A DNA stretch of 40,368 nucleotides. It comes from a virus. The stretch spans positions 1 to 40,368 of the IMG/VR virus record IMGVR_UViG_3300043410_000763, one strand, 5' to 3'. The notes under the pieces are model-generated. The model saw only the letters and a program-made list of their open reading frames with translations, made no database searches and was not told where the DNA came from. Positions 1 to 7,352 of the stretch are shown in pieces (positions within the stretch are counted from its first letter, which is position 1; each line of letters begins with the position of its first letter). Position numbers and translations under genes: made by a program.

Positions 1-194
1 ATGAAGAAGCTATTTCTGCTTTTAATAAAGCAGATGAATTAACTAGGAAAAGGTTTTGTAATCTTATTTCCTATTTGTATAGTTTCTTAATAGCACCAAA
101 GAATAAACAACAATTCGAAGATAATATGAAGTATTGTTATTTCTCATCTAAAAAGATAACTACAGGCAGTGCCATGTACGTGATTATTCAATAA
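1..194 (+). CDS. C-terminal end of an unidentified protein (5' cut by window edge)
   Basis: An open frame enters from the left edge (first full codon at base 3) and runs 63 codons to a TAA at 192-194. The visible part is basic and contains a Tyr/Phe-rich hydrophobic patch (NLISYLYSFL), then KNKQQFEDNMKYCYFSSKK. I do not recognise a family. It ends just before a strong promoter at 204-232, so it is probably the last gene of the preceding transcript. Because the N-terminus is missing, no function is proposed. Confidence 0.55.
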   Translation, partial: EEAISAFNKADELTRKRFCNLISYLYSFLIAPKNKQQFEDNMKYCYFSSKKITTGSAMYVIIQ

Positions 195-203
195 AAATAG
201 TGC

Positions 204-232
204 TTGACATTAATTCAATAATAGGGTATAAT
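204..232 (+). promoter_or_regulatory. sigma70-type promoter (TTGACA-17-TATAAT)
   Basis: Perfect -35 TTGACA (204-209) and perfect -10 TATAAT (227-232) with a 17-base spacer; GGG precedes the -10. The expected transcription start is near 239, which coincides with the ATG of the following gene. The spacer begins TTAATTCAATAAT, almost the same as the promoters at 31178 and 38926. Confidence 0.85.
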
Positions 233-238
233 AAAGGT

Positions 239-1477
239 ATGGGATTGAAAAGTTTAAAGGGATTTATTGTTGAGGAAAAGAACACCCACATGGAGCACCT
301 CGAGGATCTTATCTTCAACGAGGGTGTAAATGGTACTCGTAAAGCTATCAATTTCCTCAGAGACCTTCGTGACATGCTTGCAGGACATGCTACAAGCAAG
401 GTTACCGCTACCGTTAAATGGGATGGTGCGCCAGCCATATTCGCTGGAATAGACCCTACAGACGGAAAGTTCTTCGTTGCCAAGAAAGGTGTATTCAACA
501 AGAATCCAAAGGTTTATAAGACAGCCAAGGATATTGATGCCGATACACAAGGCGATCTTGCTGCTAAACTCAAAGTTGCCCTTACAGAATTTAAAAAGCT
601 AGGTATCCGTTCTGGAGTCTACCAAGGGGATCTAATGTTCACCAAAGGTGATCTCAAGAAAGAAGTCATTGAGGGTGAAACATACATAACTTTCCATCCA
701 AATACAATTGTCTATGCTGTTCCAGATGGAAGCAATTTAGCGAATAAAATCAAACAAGCCAAAATCGGTGTAGTGTGGCATACAACTTATACTGGTGATT
801 CTTTCGAAACCATGAAAGCATCTTTTGGTAAATCAATTGTTTCTACCATGACTCAGTCTCCTTCTGTTTGGATGGATGATGCCAACTATAAAGATTATTC
901 TGGAACTGCTACTTTTACAGCTGAAGAAACTGTTCATATTAATGGTCTTTTATCTAGAATTGGTTCGAAGTTTAATAGTATCAAAGCAGAAGCAATTGAT
1001 GCCATTCACCAAAACCCAGATTTGATGCTTGCTATCAAAACCTACACTAACTCGAAGGTTCGCTCAGGTGAAAGTTTCGCAGATGTGAAAGCGCATGTTA
1101 AGGGACTGTTTGATTATATTCACCAGAAGTATCAGAAAGAAATTGATACTAAAAAAACTGAGAAGGGTAAGTCTGCTCAGGAAGAAAAGCGTAAATCGGT
1201 TCTAAAGTATTTTGCTGAACACGATCCACAGGACATTCAATACATTTTCGAGTTAGCAAATCTGATGACAGAAGCCAAGGAAATTATTGTTTCTAAAATG
1301 AACCAAGCTGGACATATCTCCACATTCCTCAAAACAACCTCTGGATTCAAAACTACAGGTGTTGAGGGATTCGTTGCGATTGACCATCTTAAGGGTGGTG
1401 CTGTAAAGATCGTTAATCGTATGGAGTTCAGTCGTTCCAACTTCTCGGCAGACATCATTAAGGGATGGCAAAGATGA
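239..1477 (+). CDS. KxDG-motif nucleotidyltransferase/ligase-like phage protein (DUF6267-like)
   Basis: This 412-residue protein carries KWDGAPA around residue 60. That matches motif I (KxDG) of the covalent nucleotidyltransferase superfamily (DNA/RNA ligases, capping enzymes), in which the Lys takes AMP or GMP. I recognise it as a protein widespread in marine T4-like phages, which I believe is named DUF6267; no activity is established to my knowledge. The start at 239 is chosen because the frame upstream lies inside the promoter, and because the N-terminus (MGLKSLKGFIVEEKNTHMEH) matches the usual beginning of the family. An alternative ATG at 290 has a possible GAGG upstream. The KSLKGFIVEE start resembles T4 capsid-targeting sequences. 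The 3' end overlaps the next gene by ATGA. Confidence 0.8.
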   Translation: MGLKSLKGFIVEEKNTHMEHLEDLIFNEGVNGTRKAINFLRDLRDMLAGHATSKVTATVKWDGAPAIFAGIDPTDGKFFVAKKGVFNKNPKVYKTAKDIDADTQGDLAAKLKVALTEFKKLGIRSGVYQGDLMFTKGDLKKEVIEGETYITFHPNTIVYAVPDGSNLANKIKQAKIGVVWHTTYTGDSFETMKASFGKSIVSTMTQSPSVWMDDANYKDYSGTATFTAEETVHINGLLSRIGSKFNSIKAEAIDAIHQNPDLMLAIKTYTNSKVRSGESFADVKAHVKGLFDYIHQKYQKEIDTKKTEKGKSAQEEKRKSVLKYFAEHDPQDIQYIFELANLMTEAKEIIVSKMNQAGHISTFLKTTSGFKTTGVEGFVAIDHLKGGAVKIVNRMEFSRSNFSADIIKGWQR

Positions 1478-2322
1478 GTGATTTAAATGATTTTTTAAAA
1501 GCCATTGCTGATGCTAAGAAAGCAGATCCAAAGCAAAAGTTAATAAAACAAGTTAAGGAAACTGTTAAAACTGATTTAAATAATTTGTTCTCTGAGTTAA
1601 GTAAAGTTGCTTCTACTAAAAATATTACACCTGAAGCTATTAAAAAGATAGATGAGATGGTTGAAGTTGTAGAAATTATTGAACAAGAATCAACTCCTCA
1701 GGTAAATCCTGTTTACAATTTATTAGAAGTTTCTCCAACTACTCCACCAACTCCTGAGGAACGTAAGGATAGCGTTGAGAAATATATTAACTCATTACCA
1801 AAAGATTCTCACTCGTTTCAACAACCATTGGAGCAACCAATTGGTAAAGAATTAAAAACAATAACACATAAATTAAAATTTCTTGAACAGTGGATCGGTA
1901 AAATATCTGCGACAGGTCCAGGTGGTGGCGAAGTTAATCTTCGTTGGCTCGATGATGTAGATCGACCAACCATTTATGATATGCGTTATTTAAGATATAA
2001 TGAAGCAAAGAAAAAATTTGAGTTCGCAGAAGTTAATCCACATGATATAGTTTACACAACTCATTTAGTAGAAACTCCTACATATACTGTAGATGATGAC
2101 GATTATTATGTTGGTGTTAATTATGATGGAGATGTAACTATAACTTTACCAGTAACTCCAAATTCTGGTAGAATGGTAATTATTAAAGACGAATCTGGAA
2201 ATGCGGAATCAAACCCTATTACTGTCCAAGGCACTGTCGACAACGATGCTGGTGGATTTATAATTCAAATCAACAATGGAGCCATTCAATTAATCTATAG
2301 AAATGGTTGGAGAATCGTATGA
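1474..2322 (+). CDS. putative virion appendage/structural protein
   Basis: A 282-residue protein in two parts. The N-terminal half is Lys/Glu-rich, probably helical, with a Pro/Thr-rich linker (SPTTPPTPEERK). After GPGGGEVNLRWLDDVDRPT comes a beta-rich C-terminal domain with a DDDYYVGVNYDGDVTITLP repeat-like stretch, ending NNGAIQLIYRNGWRIV. Similar C-terminal domains occur in tail or head appendages of marine phages, so a structural role is inferred. ATG 1474 overlaps the previous stop (ATGA) and has AAGGG about ten bases upstream; ATG 1465 in the same frame is the alternative. The 3' end overlaps the next gene by ATGA. Confidence 0.6.
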   Translation: MSDLNDFLKAIADAKKADPKQKLIKQVKETVKTDLNNLFSELSKVASTKNITPEAIKKIDEMVEVVEIIEQESTPQVNPVYNLLEVSPTTPPTPEERKDSVEKYINSLPKDSHSFQQPLEQPIGKELKTITHKLKFLEQWIGKISATGPGGGEVNLRWLDDVDRPTIYDMRYLRYNEAKKKFEFAEVNPHDIVYTTHLVETPTYTVDDDDYYVGVNYDGDVTITLPVTPNSGRMVIIKDESGNAESNPITVQGTVDNDAGGFIIQINNGAIQLIYRNGWRIV

Positions 2323-3647
2323 CATATTTGTTTAAACCTTATGATGGTGAGATTAAGAATGATACTGGTAATCCGTTACCAGTATCCAAAAATACAACTG
2401 TAAACTCAAATGAAAATCCAATTTATGTTCAAGGAACTTCAGATACAAGTTTCTTTGCACCTACTCAATCAGATGCCTTTGGCCGTTTGAGAGTTTCAAA
2501 CCCATTTACGTTATACGATCTTTCTCATCGTTATCAAGACACTGGACATGTGGCTGTTAAAACTACTGGTACTGCGACGAGCACACATGACATCAACTCA
2601 AGCACTATTAATATGACAGTTGGTACTGCCAGCGGTGATGAAGTTGTGAGAGAAACTAATCGTGTATTCGCTTACCAACCAGGAAAGAGTTTGCAGATTC
2701 TTACTACATTCTGTATGAATCCAGTAAAGACTAACCTTCGACAACGAGTTGGTTACTTTGATACCAACAATGGTGTGTATTTGGAAAGAAACAGTACTGG
2801 CGTTTATTTTGTTCTTCGTTCTAGTTCTGCTAATGGTTCACCAGTTGAGCGTCGTATTGAACAGGCTGATTGGAGTGAGAATACTTTCTCTGCACTAAAC
2901 TTAGATCGTGTTCAAATCCTATGGTCGGATATCGAGTGGCTTGGTGTTGGTTCTGTTCGTTGCGGTTTTGTTGTTGATGGTGCGTTCGTTCACTGTCATA
3001 CATTCCATAACGCAAATACAGAGATCTCTGCTGGTGTTCCACTAACAACTACTTACATGACAACTGCGTGTCTGCCACTTAGAACTGAAATTACAAATAC
3101 TGGAGCAACATCTGGTTCTAGTACTCTAAAGGCAATTTGCGCTTCAGTTATTTCTGAGGGTGGTTTTGAACTTCGTGGTCGTCCACGTAGCATTGGTCAT
3201 TTATTAAATTCACCGTACAGACTTGCAGTAATTAACACTTCATATCCAGTATTCAGTGTTCGCCTAAAAGCTGGAAGAGATGGTGCGATTGTTCTACCAA
3301 AGAACTTCTCTTTTGCACCATTGACTCAAGCAAACTATAGATGGAATCTAATTCAAGGTGTTACTACTGGTGGAACATGGATTGATGCAGGTAGCGATAG
3401 TTCTGTTGAGTATAATCTAACTGCAACCAGCGTAACATCTACTCAGTTCGTGTACGAACAGGGATATGTTCTAGCTACGAATCAATCTGTTGCTACACCT
3501 AGCACCGAGGTATTCCCATTCGCATTCCAGTTAGAGAGAAATACTCTTTCTTCTCCTAAAATGTATTATGAATTCATTTTAACCGTATCTACAACAGCTC
3601 AAAACCCAGATGTAGTTGCTTCTATTAACTGGGAAGAACTTACATAA
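2319..3647 (+). CDS. putative virion structural (appendage) protein
   Basis: This 442-residue, beta-rich, Ser/Thr/Asn-rich protein has few charged clusters. The segment FGRLRVSNPFTLYDLSHRY followed by the region around RETNRVFAYQPGKSL belongs to a protein type common in marine phage structural modules, so I call it a virion protein, perhaps a head or tail appendage. The precise location in the particle is unknown. Start ATG 2319 overlaps the upstream TGA and is preceded by GGAGA; the in-frame ATG at 2307 is less likely. A CTAAATAA late-promoter-like element follows at 3660, separating it from the next gene. Confidence 0.65.
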   Translation: MTYLFKPYDGEIKNDTGNPLPVSKNTTVNSNENPIYVQGTSDTSFFAPTQSDAFGRLRVSNPFTLYDLSHRYQDTGHVAVKTTGTATSTHDINSSTINMTVGTASGDEVVRETNRVFAYQPGKSLQILTTFCMNPVKTNLRQRVGYFDTNNGVYLERNSTGVYFVLRSSSANGSPVERRIEQADWSENTFSALNLDRVQILWSDIEWLGVGSVRCGFVVDGAFVHCHTFHNANTEISAGVPLTTTYMTTACLPLRTEITNTGATSGSSTLKAICASVISEGGFELRGRPRSIGHLLNSPYRLAVINTSYPVFSVRLKAGRDGAIVLPKNFSFAPLTQANYRWNLIQGVTTGGTWIDAGSDSSVEYNLTATSVTSTQFVYEQGYVLATNQSVATPSTEVFPFAFQLERNTLSSPKMYYEFILTVSTTAQNPDVVASINWEELT

Positions 3648-3659
3648 GATTTAAAATGA

Positions 3660-3667
3660 CTAAATAA
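3660..3667 (+). promoter_or_regulatory. T4-late-promoter-like element CTAAATAA
   Basis: CTAAATAA lies 24 bases before ATG 3691 and resembles the T4 late -10 element TATAAATA, which works without a -35 box through the gp55 sigma factor. Comparable elements occur at 9816, 14822, 17403 and 19366, each in a gap before a gene. The motif is short and AT-rich, so chance matches are possible. Confidence 0.4.
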
Positions 3668-3690
3668 TAGGCTGAATAATAATTTTATAG

Positions 3691-6627
3691 ATGGGTCCAA
3701 TGAAGAATTACAAACAACTAATAAAAGAACTTCCATCCAAGAAAGTCGTATTTGCTTTTGGGCGATTTAATCCCCCAACGACTGGACACGAGTTACTAAT
3801 CAAAGTCGTTAAAAAGCTGGCAGTTACTCATAACGCTGACCACGCAATATACGCATCAAAGACCCAAGACTCTAAAAAGAATCCACTATCAGTGGATAAA
3901 AAGGTTCACTATTTGAACCTTATGTTTCCGAATACTCGCTTTGTAGCTGCCAACAATGAAATAAGAACATTCATTGAAGCTATTAAGCAACTAAACAAAA
4001 AATATAAAAATTTAATCATGGTCGCTGGTAGCGATCGTGTTCCAGAATATCAAGAACTCCTTACCAAATATAATGGTAAGGAGTTTCACTTTGATACCAT
4101 TCAAGTAGTTTCTGCTGGTGAGCGTGACCCAGATGCCGATGATGCTGCTGGTATGTCTGCTACAAAAATGCGTGCCCTAGCAGTTAAGGGTGACTATAAA
4201 CATTTCAAAACTGGACTGCCATCTTCTATTCGTGACATCGATGGTCGTCGCCTGATGAACGACATTCGTCAGGGAATGGGTTTGGAGGTTGTCAAAGAAC
4301 AAATTAAATTCACTGTTGATGAAGTTCGCGATAAATATCACAAAGGTGAAATCTATCATGTTGGTGAATTTGTAGAAGTTAATGAACAACGATACGAAAT
4401 TCTAGATCGTGGTTCAAATTATTTGGTTCTAGTTGATTCCACTGGAAATACTTCACGTAAGTGGATTCAAGATGTAACTTTATCTGATAACCAAGTTAAA
4501 GAAGATATTTCTATTGGATATGCTCCAACTGAAATTACATTTAAAGGTTATACAACAAAGAATTTTAATAAGACTGCCGATGCTGCTAAAGCATTTCAGG
4601 ATACTATCTCTCGTGCTTCTGAGAAAGATCCAGTAGCAGTTCTTAACGCATTAAAAGCCACAGATACATATATGGGTATTAACGATCGACATATAGCTGG
4701 CGAAGAATTAACTGATGCTGAGATTTCTGAATGGAAGTCAGCTAGAGAAAAAGCTAAAGAATCTTTACAAAGAGTTGGTGAGTTTGAACACCACAGAGAT
4801 TACTGGCATAATCATGAGAATGAGTTAGAAGGATTATTAACAAATTACAAAACAAGCGGACAAGGCGATATGAACGAAGAACTTACCGATAAGACACTAA
4901 GACCAACAGATAAGATTAAGGTAGCACGTATCATCGCTACTATGCTTGGTGTTGATAAAGTTGAAGGGACATCAAATCCAGAGATGTTAGTTAATAATGC
5001 TTTACGTAAAATCAAAACTAAAGCACTTAATCCAGAAGGATATAAGATTCTTGATAAGATGTTGATATTGGCCACTGAAGTTGGTATCAATTATGATGTT
5101 ACTCTTAAACCATCAAAGTTAAAAGAAGCATCTGTTACTAAAGTAGACACTACTAAAGACAACAATATCTCTGGCTCGATTATGTCTGATGATGATATGG
5201 AGAAACTTGAATTGATGACTAAGAAACATGGTCACACCATGGCTCCTAACCAATCTGATACTGTTCGTAAAATGAAAATCAAACAACATCTTGGAGAAGG
5301 TAAAACTGCTCTTGAGAAGTGGAGAGCTGCAGCTGCTGAACGTCAAAAGAAACATGATGCTATCGAAGCTGAGCATGAGAAAAAGAAAGCTAACTTCGAA
5401 GTTGAATTTAAGAAGTGGCAAAAAGAAGTTCATGGCGATAATTTAAAAGAATCTCATGTAGAATTCAGAATTGATCATCGCGATAAACCAACTGGTGATA
5501 CTAAATCAACATTTGCTGACCATGAAGCAAAAGTGTCTGATATGACGGATAAAGCTACATACGTTAAAGTTCCTTCTCATAAGGCAGACTCTTTTAAGTC
5601 AGCAATGAAATCTAAACATGGAACACGTGTTGAGTTAGCTGAATCTCGTAATCAGGCAGACAAGTATTACGACGAAGCAGAAAAGCATAAAGAAGAAGCA
5701 AACAAACACAAAGTTGGTACTGAACAACATCACTACCATATGTCTAATCACTATGACGCAATGCATCGTTATCATAGCGACCTTGGTCAACACGGTGCAG
5801 CTGATAAAGCTGCAGACAAAGCAGAAGAACACCATGAAAAATCTCTACAGGCTAGTGGTAAAGGTTTAGCTGAAGCACATAAGCTAGGTGATAAAGTTAA
5901 AATCACTAAGGGTTCTGAGTCTGGTAAAACTGGCACTATCGGAGAAATTCGTCATGGTGCATTTAAAGGTGCAGAAAAGACATATACGATTGACCATGAA
6001 GGTGGTTCAATTCAGTTGAAGAAAACTCACTTCTCTTCAGTTAAAGAAGAAGTTGAACAACCAGTTGAAATGGATCAAACAGAAAAAAATCTAGAAGACC
6101 AATTAGCAGCTGAATTAGATTTAACTGATGAGCAAATTGATCATATCGTTGATTCTGCTCAAGAAGATGACTTCATCGAAGAATACGAAGATGATGAGTT
6201 GGCAGTTATCGATGACGAAACTGGCGAAGAAATCCCAGAAGAAGAATGTGGTTGTATGCATGAAGAGAAACTAATGGAAGTTCTTTCTCGCTCAGAACGT
6301 ATTCGTGCTAAAGTTCGTTTTGCTAAAACAAAATCTAAGCGTGAACGTAGAGCTTCTATCGCAGCAAGATCTCATGCATCGAATGCGACAATTAACAAAC
6401 GTGCTCGTCGCTTAGCTGTTAAATTGATGAAGAAGCGTTTATTGCGTGGACGTAACATCAATCAACTTTCCGTTGGTGAAAAGGAAAGAATTGAACGTGT
6501 TCTTCAAAAGCGTAAGAAGGTTATCGGACGTGTTGCTATGAAGTTAGCACCAAGAGTTCGTGCCATTGAGAAAGCTCGTTTATCTCATACTAAGTTCACA
6601 AAGGGAACACCGAATGTTAACTTTTAA
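3691..6627 (+). CDS. large modular protein with N-terminal nucleotidylyltransferase domain; candidate packaged capsid protein
   Basis: 978 residues. Residues about 10-185 form a nucleotidylyltransferase-fold domain: FAFGRFNPPTTGHELL gives the (H/T)xGH nucleotide-binding motif and MSATKMR the ISSTxxR-like motif, as in NMN/phosphopantetheine adenylyltransferases. After this come many short modules: an SH3-like stretch (GEIYHVGEFVEVNEQRYEI), helical regions, a His-rich segment, a KOW-like segment (GDKVKITKGSESGKTGTIG), an acidic region, and a very basic Arg/Lys C-terminus. Module borders repeatedly carry LxE-A/S/G (LKEA, LGEG, LKES, LAES, LAEA), like T4 gp21 protease sites. The N-terminus MKNYKQLIKE resembles a T4 capsid-targeting sequence if translation starts at the second ATG (3700). 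Which substrate the enzyme domain uses is unknown. It sits among virion genes. Confidence 0.7.
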   Translation: MGPMKNYKQLIKELPSKKVVFAFGRFNPPTTGHELLIKVVKKLAVTHNADHAIYASKTQDSKKNPLSVDKKVHYLNLMFPNTRFVAANNEIRTFIEAIKQLNKKYKNLIMVAGSDRVPEYQELLTKYNGKEFHFDTIQVVSAGERDPDADDAAGMSATKMRALAVKGDYKHFKTGLPSSIRDIDGRRLMNDIRQGMGLEVVKEQIKFTVDEVRDKYHKGEIYHVGEFVEVNEQRYEILDRGSNYLVLVDSTGNTSRKWIQDVTLSDNQVKEDISIGYAPTEITFKGYTTKNFNKTADAAKAFQDTISRASEKDPVAVLNALKATDTYMGINDRHIAGEELTDAEISEWKSAREKAKESLQRVGEFEHHRDYWHNHENELEGLLTNYKTSGQGDMNEELTDKTLRPTDKIKVARIIATMLGVDKVEGTSNPEMLVNNALRKIKTKALNPEGYKILDKMLILATEVGINYDVTLKPSKLKEASVTKVDTTKDNNISGSIMSDDDMEKLELMTKKHGHTMAPNQSDTVRKMKIKQHLGEGKTALEKWRAAAAERQKKHDAIEAEHEKKKANFEVEFKKWQKEVHGDNLKESHVEFRIDHRDKPTGDTKSTFADHEAKVSDMTDKATYVKVPSHKADSFKSAMKSKHGTRVELAESRNQADKYYDEAEKHKEEANKHKVGTEQHHYHMSNHYDAMHRYHSDLGQHGAADKAADKAEEHHEKSLQASGKGLAEAHKLGDKVKITKGSESGKTGTIGEIRHGAFKGAEKTYTIDHEGGSIQLKKTHFSSVKEEVEQPVEMDQTEKNLEDQLAAELDLTDEQIDHIVDSAQEDDFIEEYEDDELAVIDDETGEEIPEEECGCMHEEKLMEVLSRSERIRAKVRFAKTKSKRERRASIAARSHASNATINKRARRLAVKLMKKRLLRGRNINQLSVGEKERIERVLQKRKKVIGRVAMKLAPRVRAIEKARLSHTKFTKGTPNVNF

Positions 6628-6901
6628 AGAATACTTAAGCGAAGCTGCTGTTGACGCTAAAGGACATAAAAGTTCTACTGGTGGATTGACACAAAAGGGT
6701 CGCGATTACTATAATAACAAATATGGTAGCAACCTTAAAGCACCAGTAACTACTAAACCATCTAAATTAAAACCAGGAAGCAAAGCAGCCAATCGTCGCA
6801 AATCATTCTGCGCACGTATGAGTGGAGTTGATGGTCCAATGAAAGACGAAAAAGGACGCCCAACTCGTAAGGCTCTTGCTCTTAGAAAGTGGAACTGTTA
6901 A
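6614..6901 (+). CDS. DUF6321-like small basic protein with capsid-targeting-like N-terminus
   Basis: 95 residues starting at ATG 6614, overlapping the end of the previous gene. The N-terminus MLTFKEYLSEA-A closely parallels the T4 internal-protein capsid-targeting sequence, which is cut after an L/I-x-E by the prohead protease. The rest (SSTGGLTQKGRDYYNNKYGS, KPSKLKPGSKAANRRKSFCARMSG and the end TRKALALRKWNC) matches a phage family I believe is DUF6321. It is rich in Lys/Arg with two Cys. Role unknown; I infer a DNA-associated or internal head protein. No clear Shine-Dalgarno is visible, so coupling to the upstream gene is likely. Confidence 0.75.
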   Translation: MLTFKEYLSEAAVDAKGHKSSTGGLTQKGRDYYNNKYGSNLKAPVTTKPSKLKPGSKAANRRKSFCARMSGVDGPMKDEKGRPTRKALALRKWNC

Positions 6902-6902
6902 T

Positions 6903-7340
6903 ATGGAAGAATTAAAATTATCTCTTAAAATTGCTTTGGCTAATACATTTGTTATGTATTACAAAGCACATTCTTATCATTGGAATGTAGAAGGAATTAA
7001 CTTCTCTCAATACCATGACTTCTTTAGCGATATCTATGAAGATGTTTATGGAGCAGTAGATCCTTTGGCAGAAGAACTAAGATCATTAAATGACTTCGCT
7101 CCGCACAGTTTGATGGATCTTTATACATACAAAACAGTTCAAGAAGATGAGACAATTCCTTCTTCAGTTGTTAATATGTTATCTTCTTTACAGACAGCAA
7201 ATCAAGAAGTTATTGATAGCCTAAATAATTTATTCAAGAAAGCTAGTGAGCAGAATGAGCAAGGGTTAGCTGACTTAGCAGCTGCTAGATTAGATACTCA
7301 TAAGAAACATGCTTGGATGATTCGCTCAAGTTTAAAGTAA
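6903..7340 (+). CDS. Dps/ferritin-like protein
   Basis: This 145-residue helical protein keeps the Dps signature KAHSYHWNVEGINFSQYHDFF, then DIYEDVYGAVDPLAEELRSL. It supplies the His, His, Asp and Glu expected for the inter-subunit ferroxidase site (H in SYHWN, H in QYHDF, D and E in DxxxE). Dps proteins form 12-mers that oxidise and store iron and protect DNA. The length is slightly short for Dps and the N-terminal DNA-binding tail is absent. ATG 6903 follows the previous stop by one base. It lies between two candidate internal head proteins, so it may be packaged or used during virion production; that is inference. Confidence 0.85.
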   Translation: MEELKLSLKIALANTFVMYYKAHSYHWNVEGINFSQYHDFFSDIYEDVYGAVDPLAEELRSLNDFAPHSLMDLYTYKTVQEDETIPSSVVNMLSSLQTANQEVIDSLNNLFKKASEQNEQGLADLAAARLDTHKKHAWMIRSSLK

Positions 7341-7352
7341 TAGGAAAATGAC

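Noticed and set aside
5119-5433. Minus-strand open frames of 60-118 codons under the large plus-strand genes (e.g. 5119-5433, 7692-8033, 10938-11294, 29683-29985)
   Set aside because: They lie wholly opposite well-supported plus-strand genes, encode Phe/Leu/Ser/Val-rich or His/Gln-rich shadow sequences, and lack ribosome sites.
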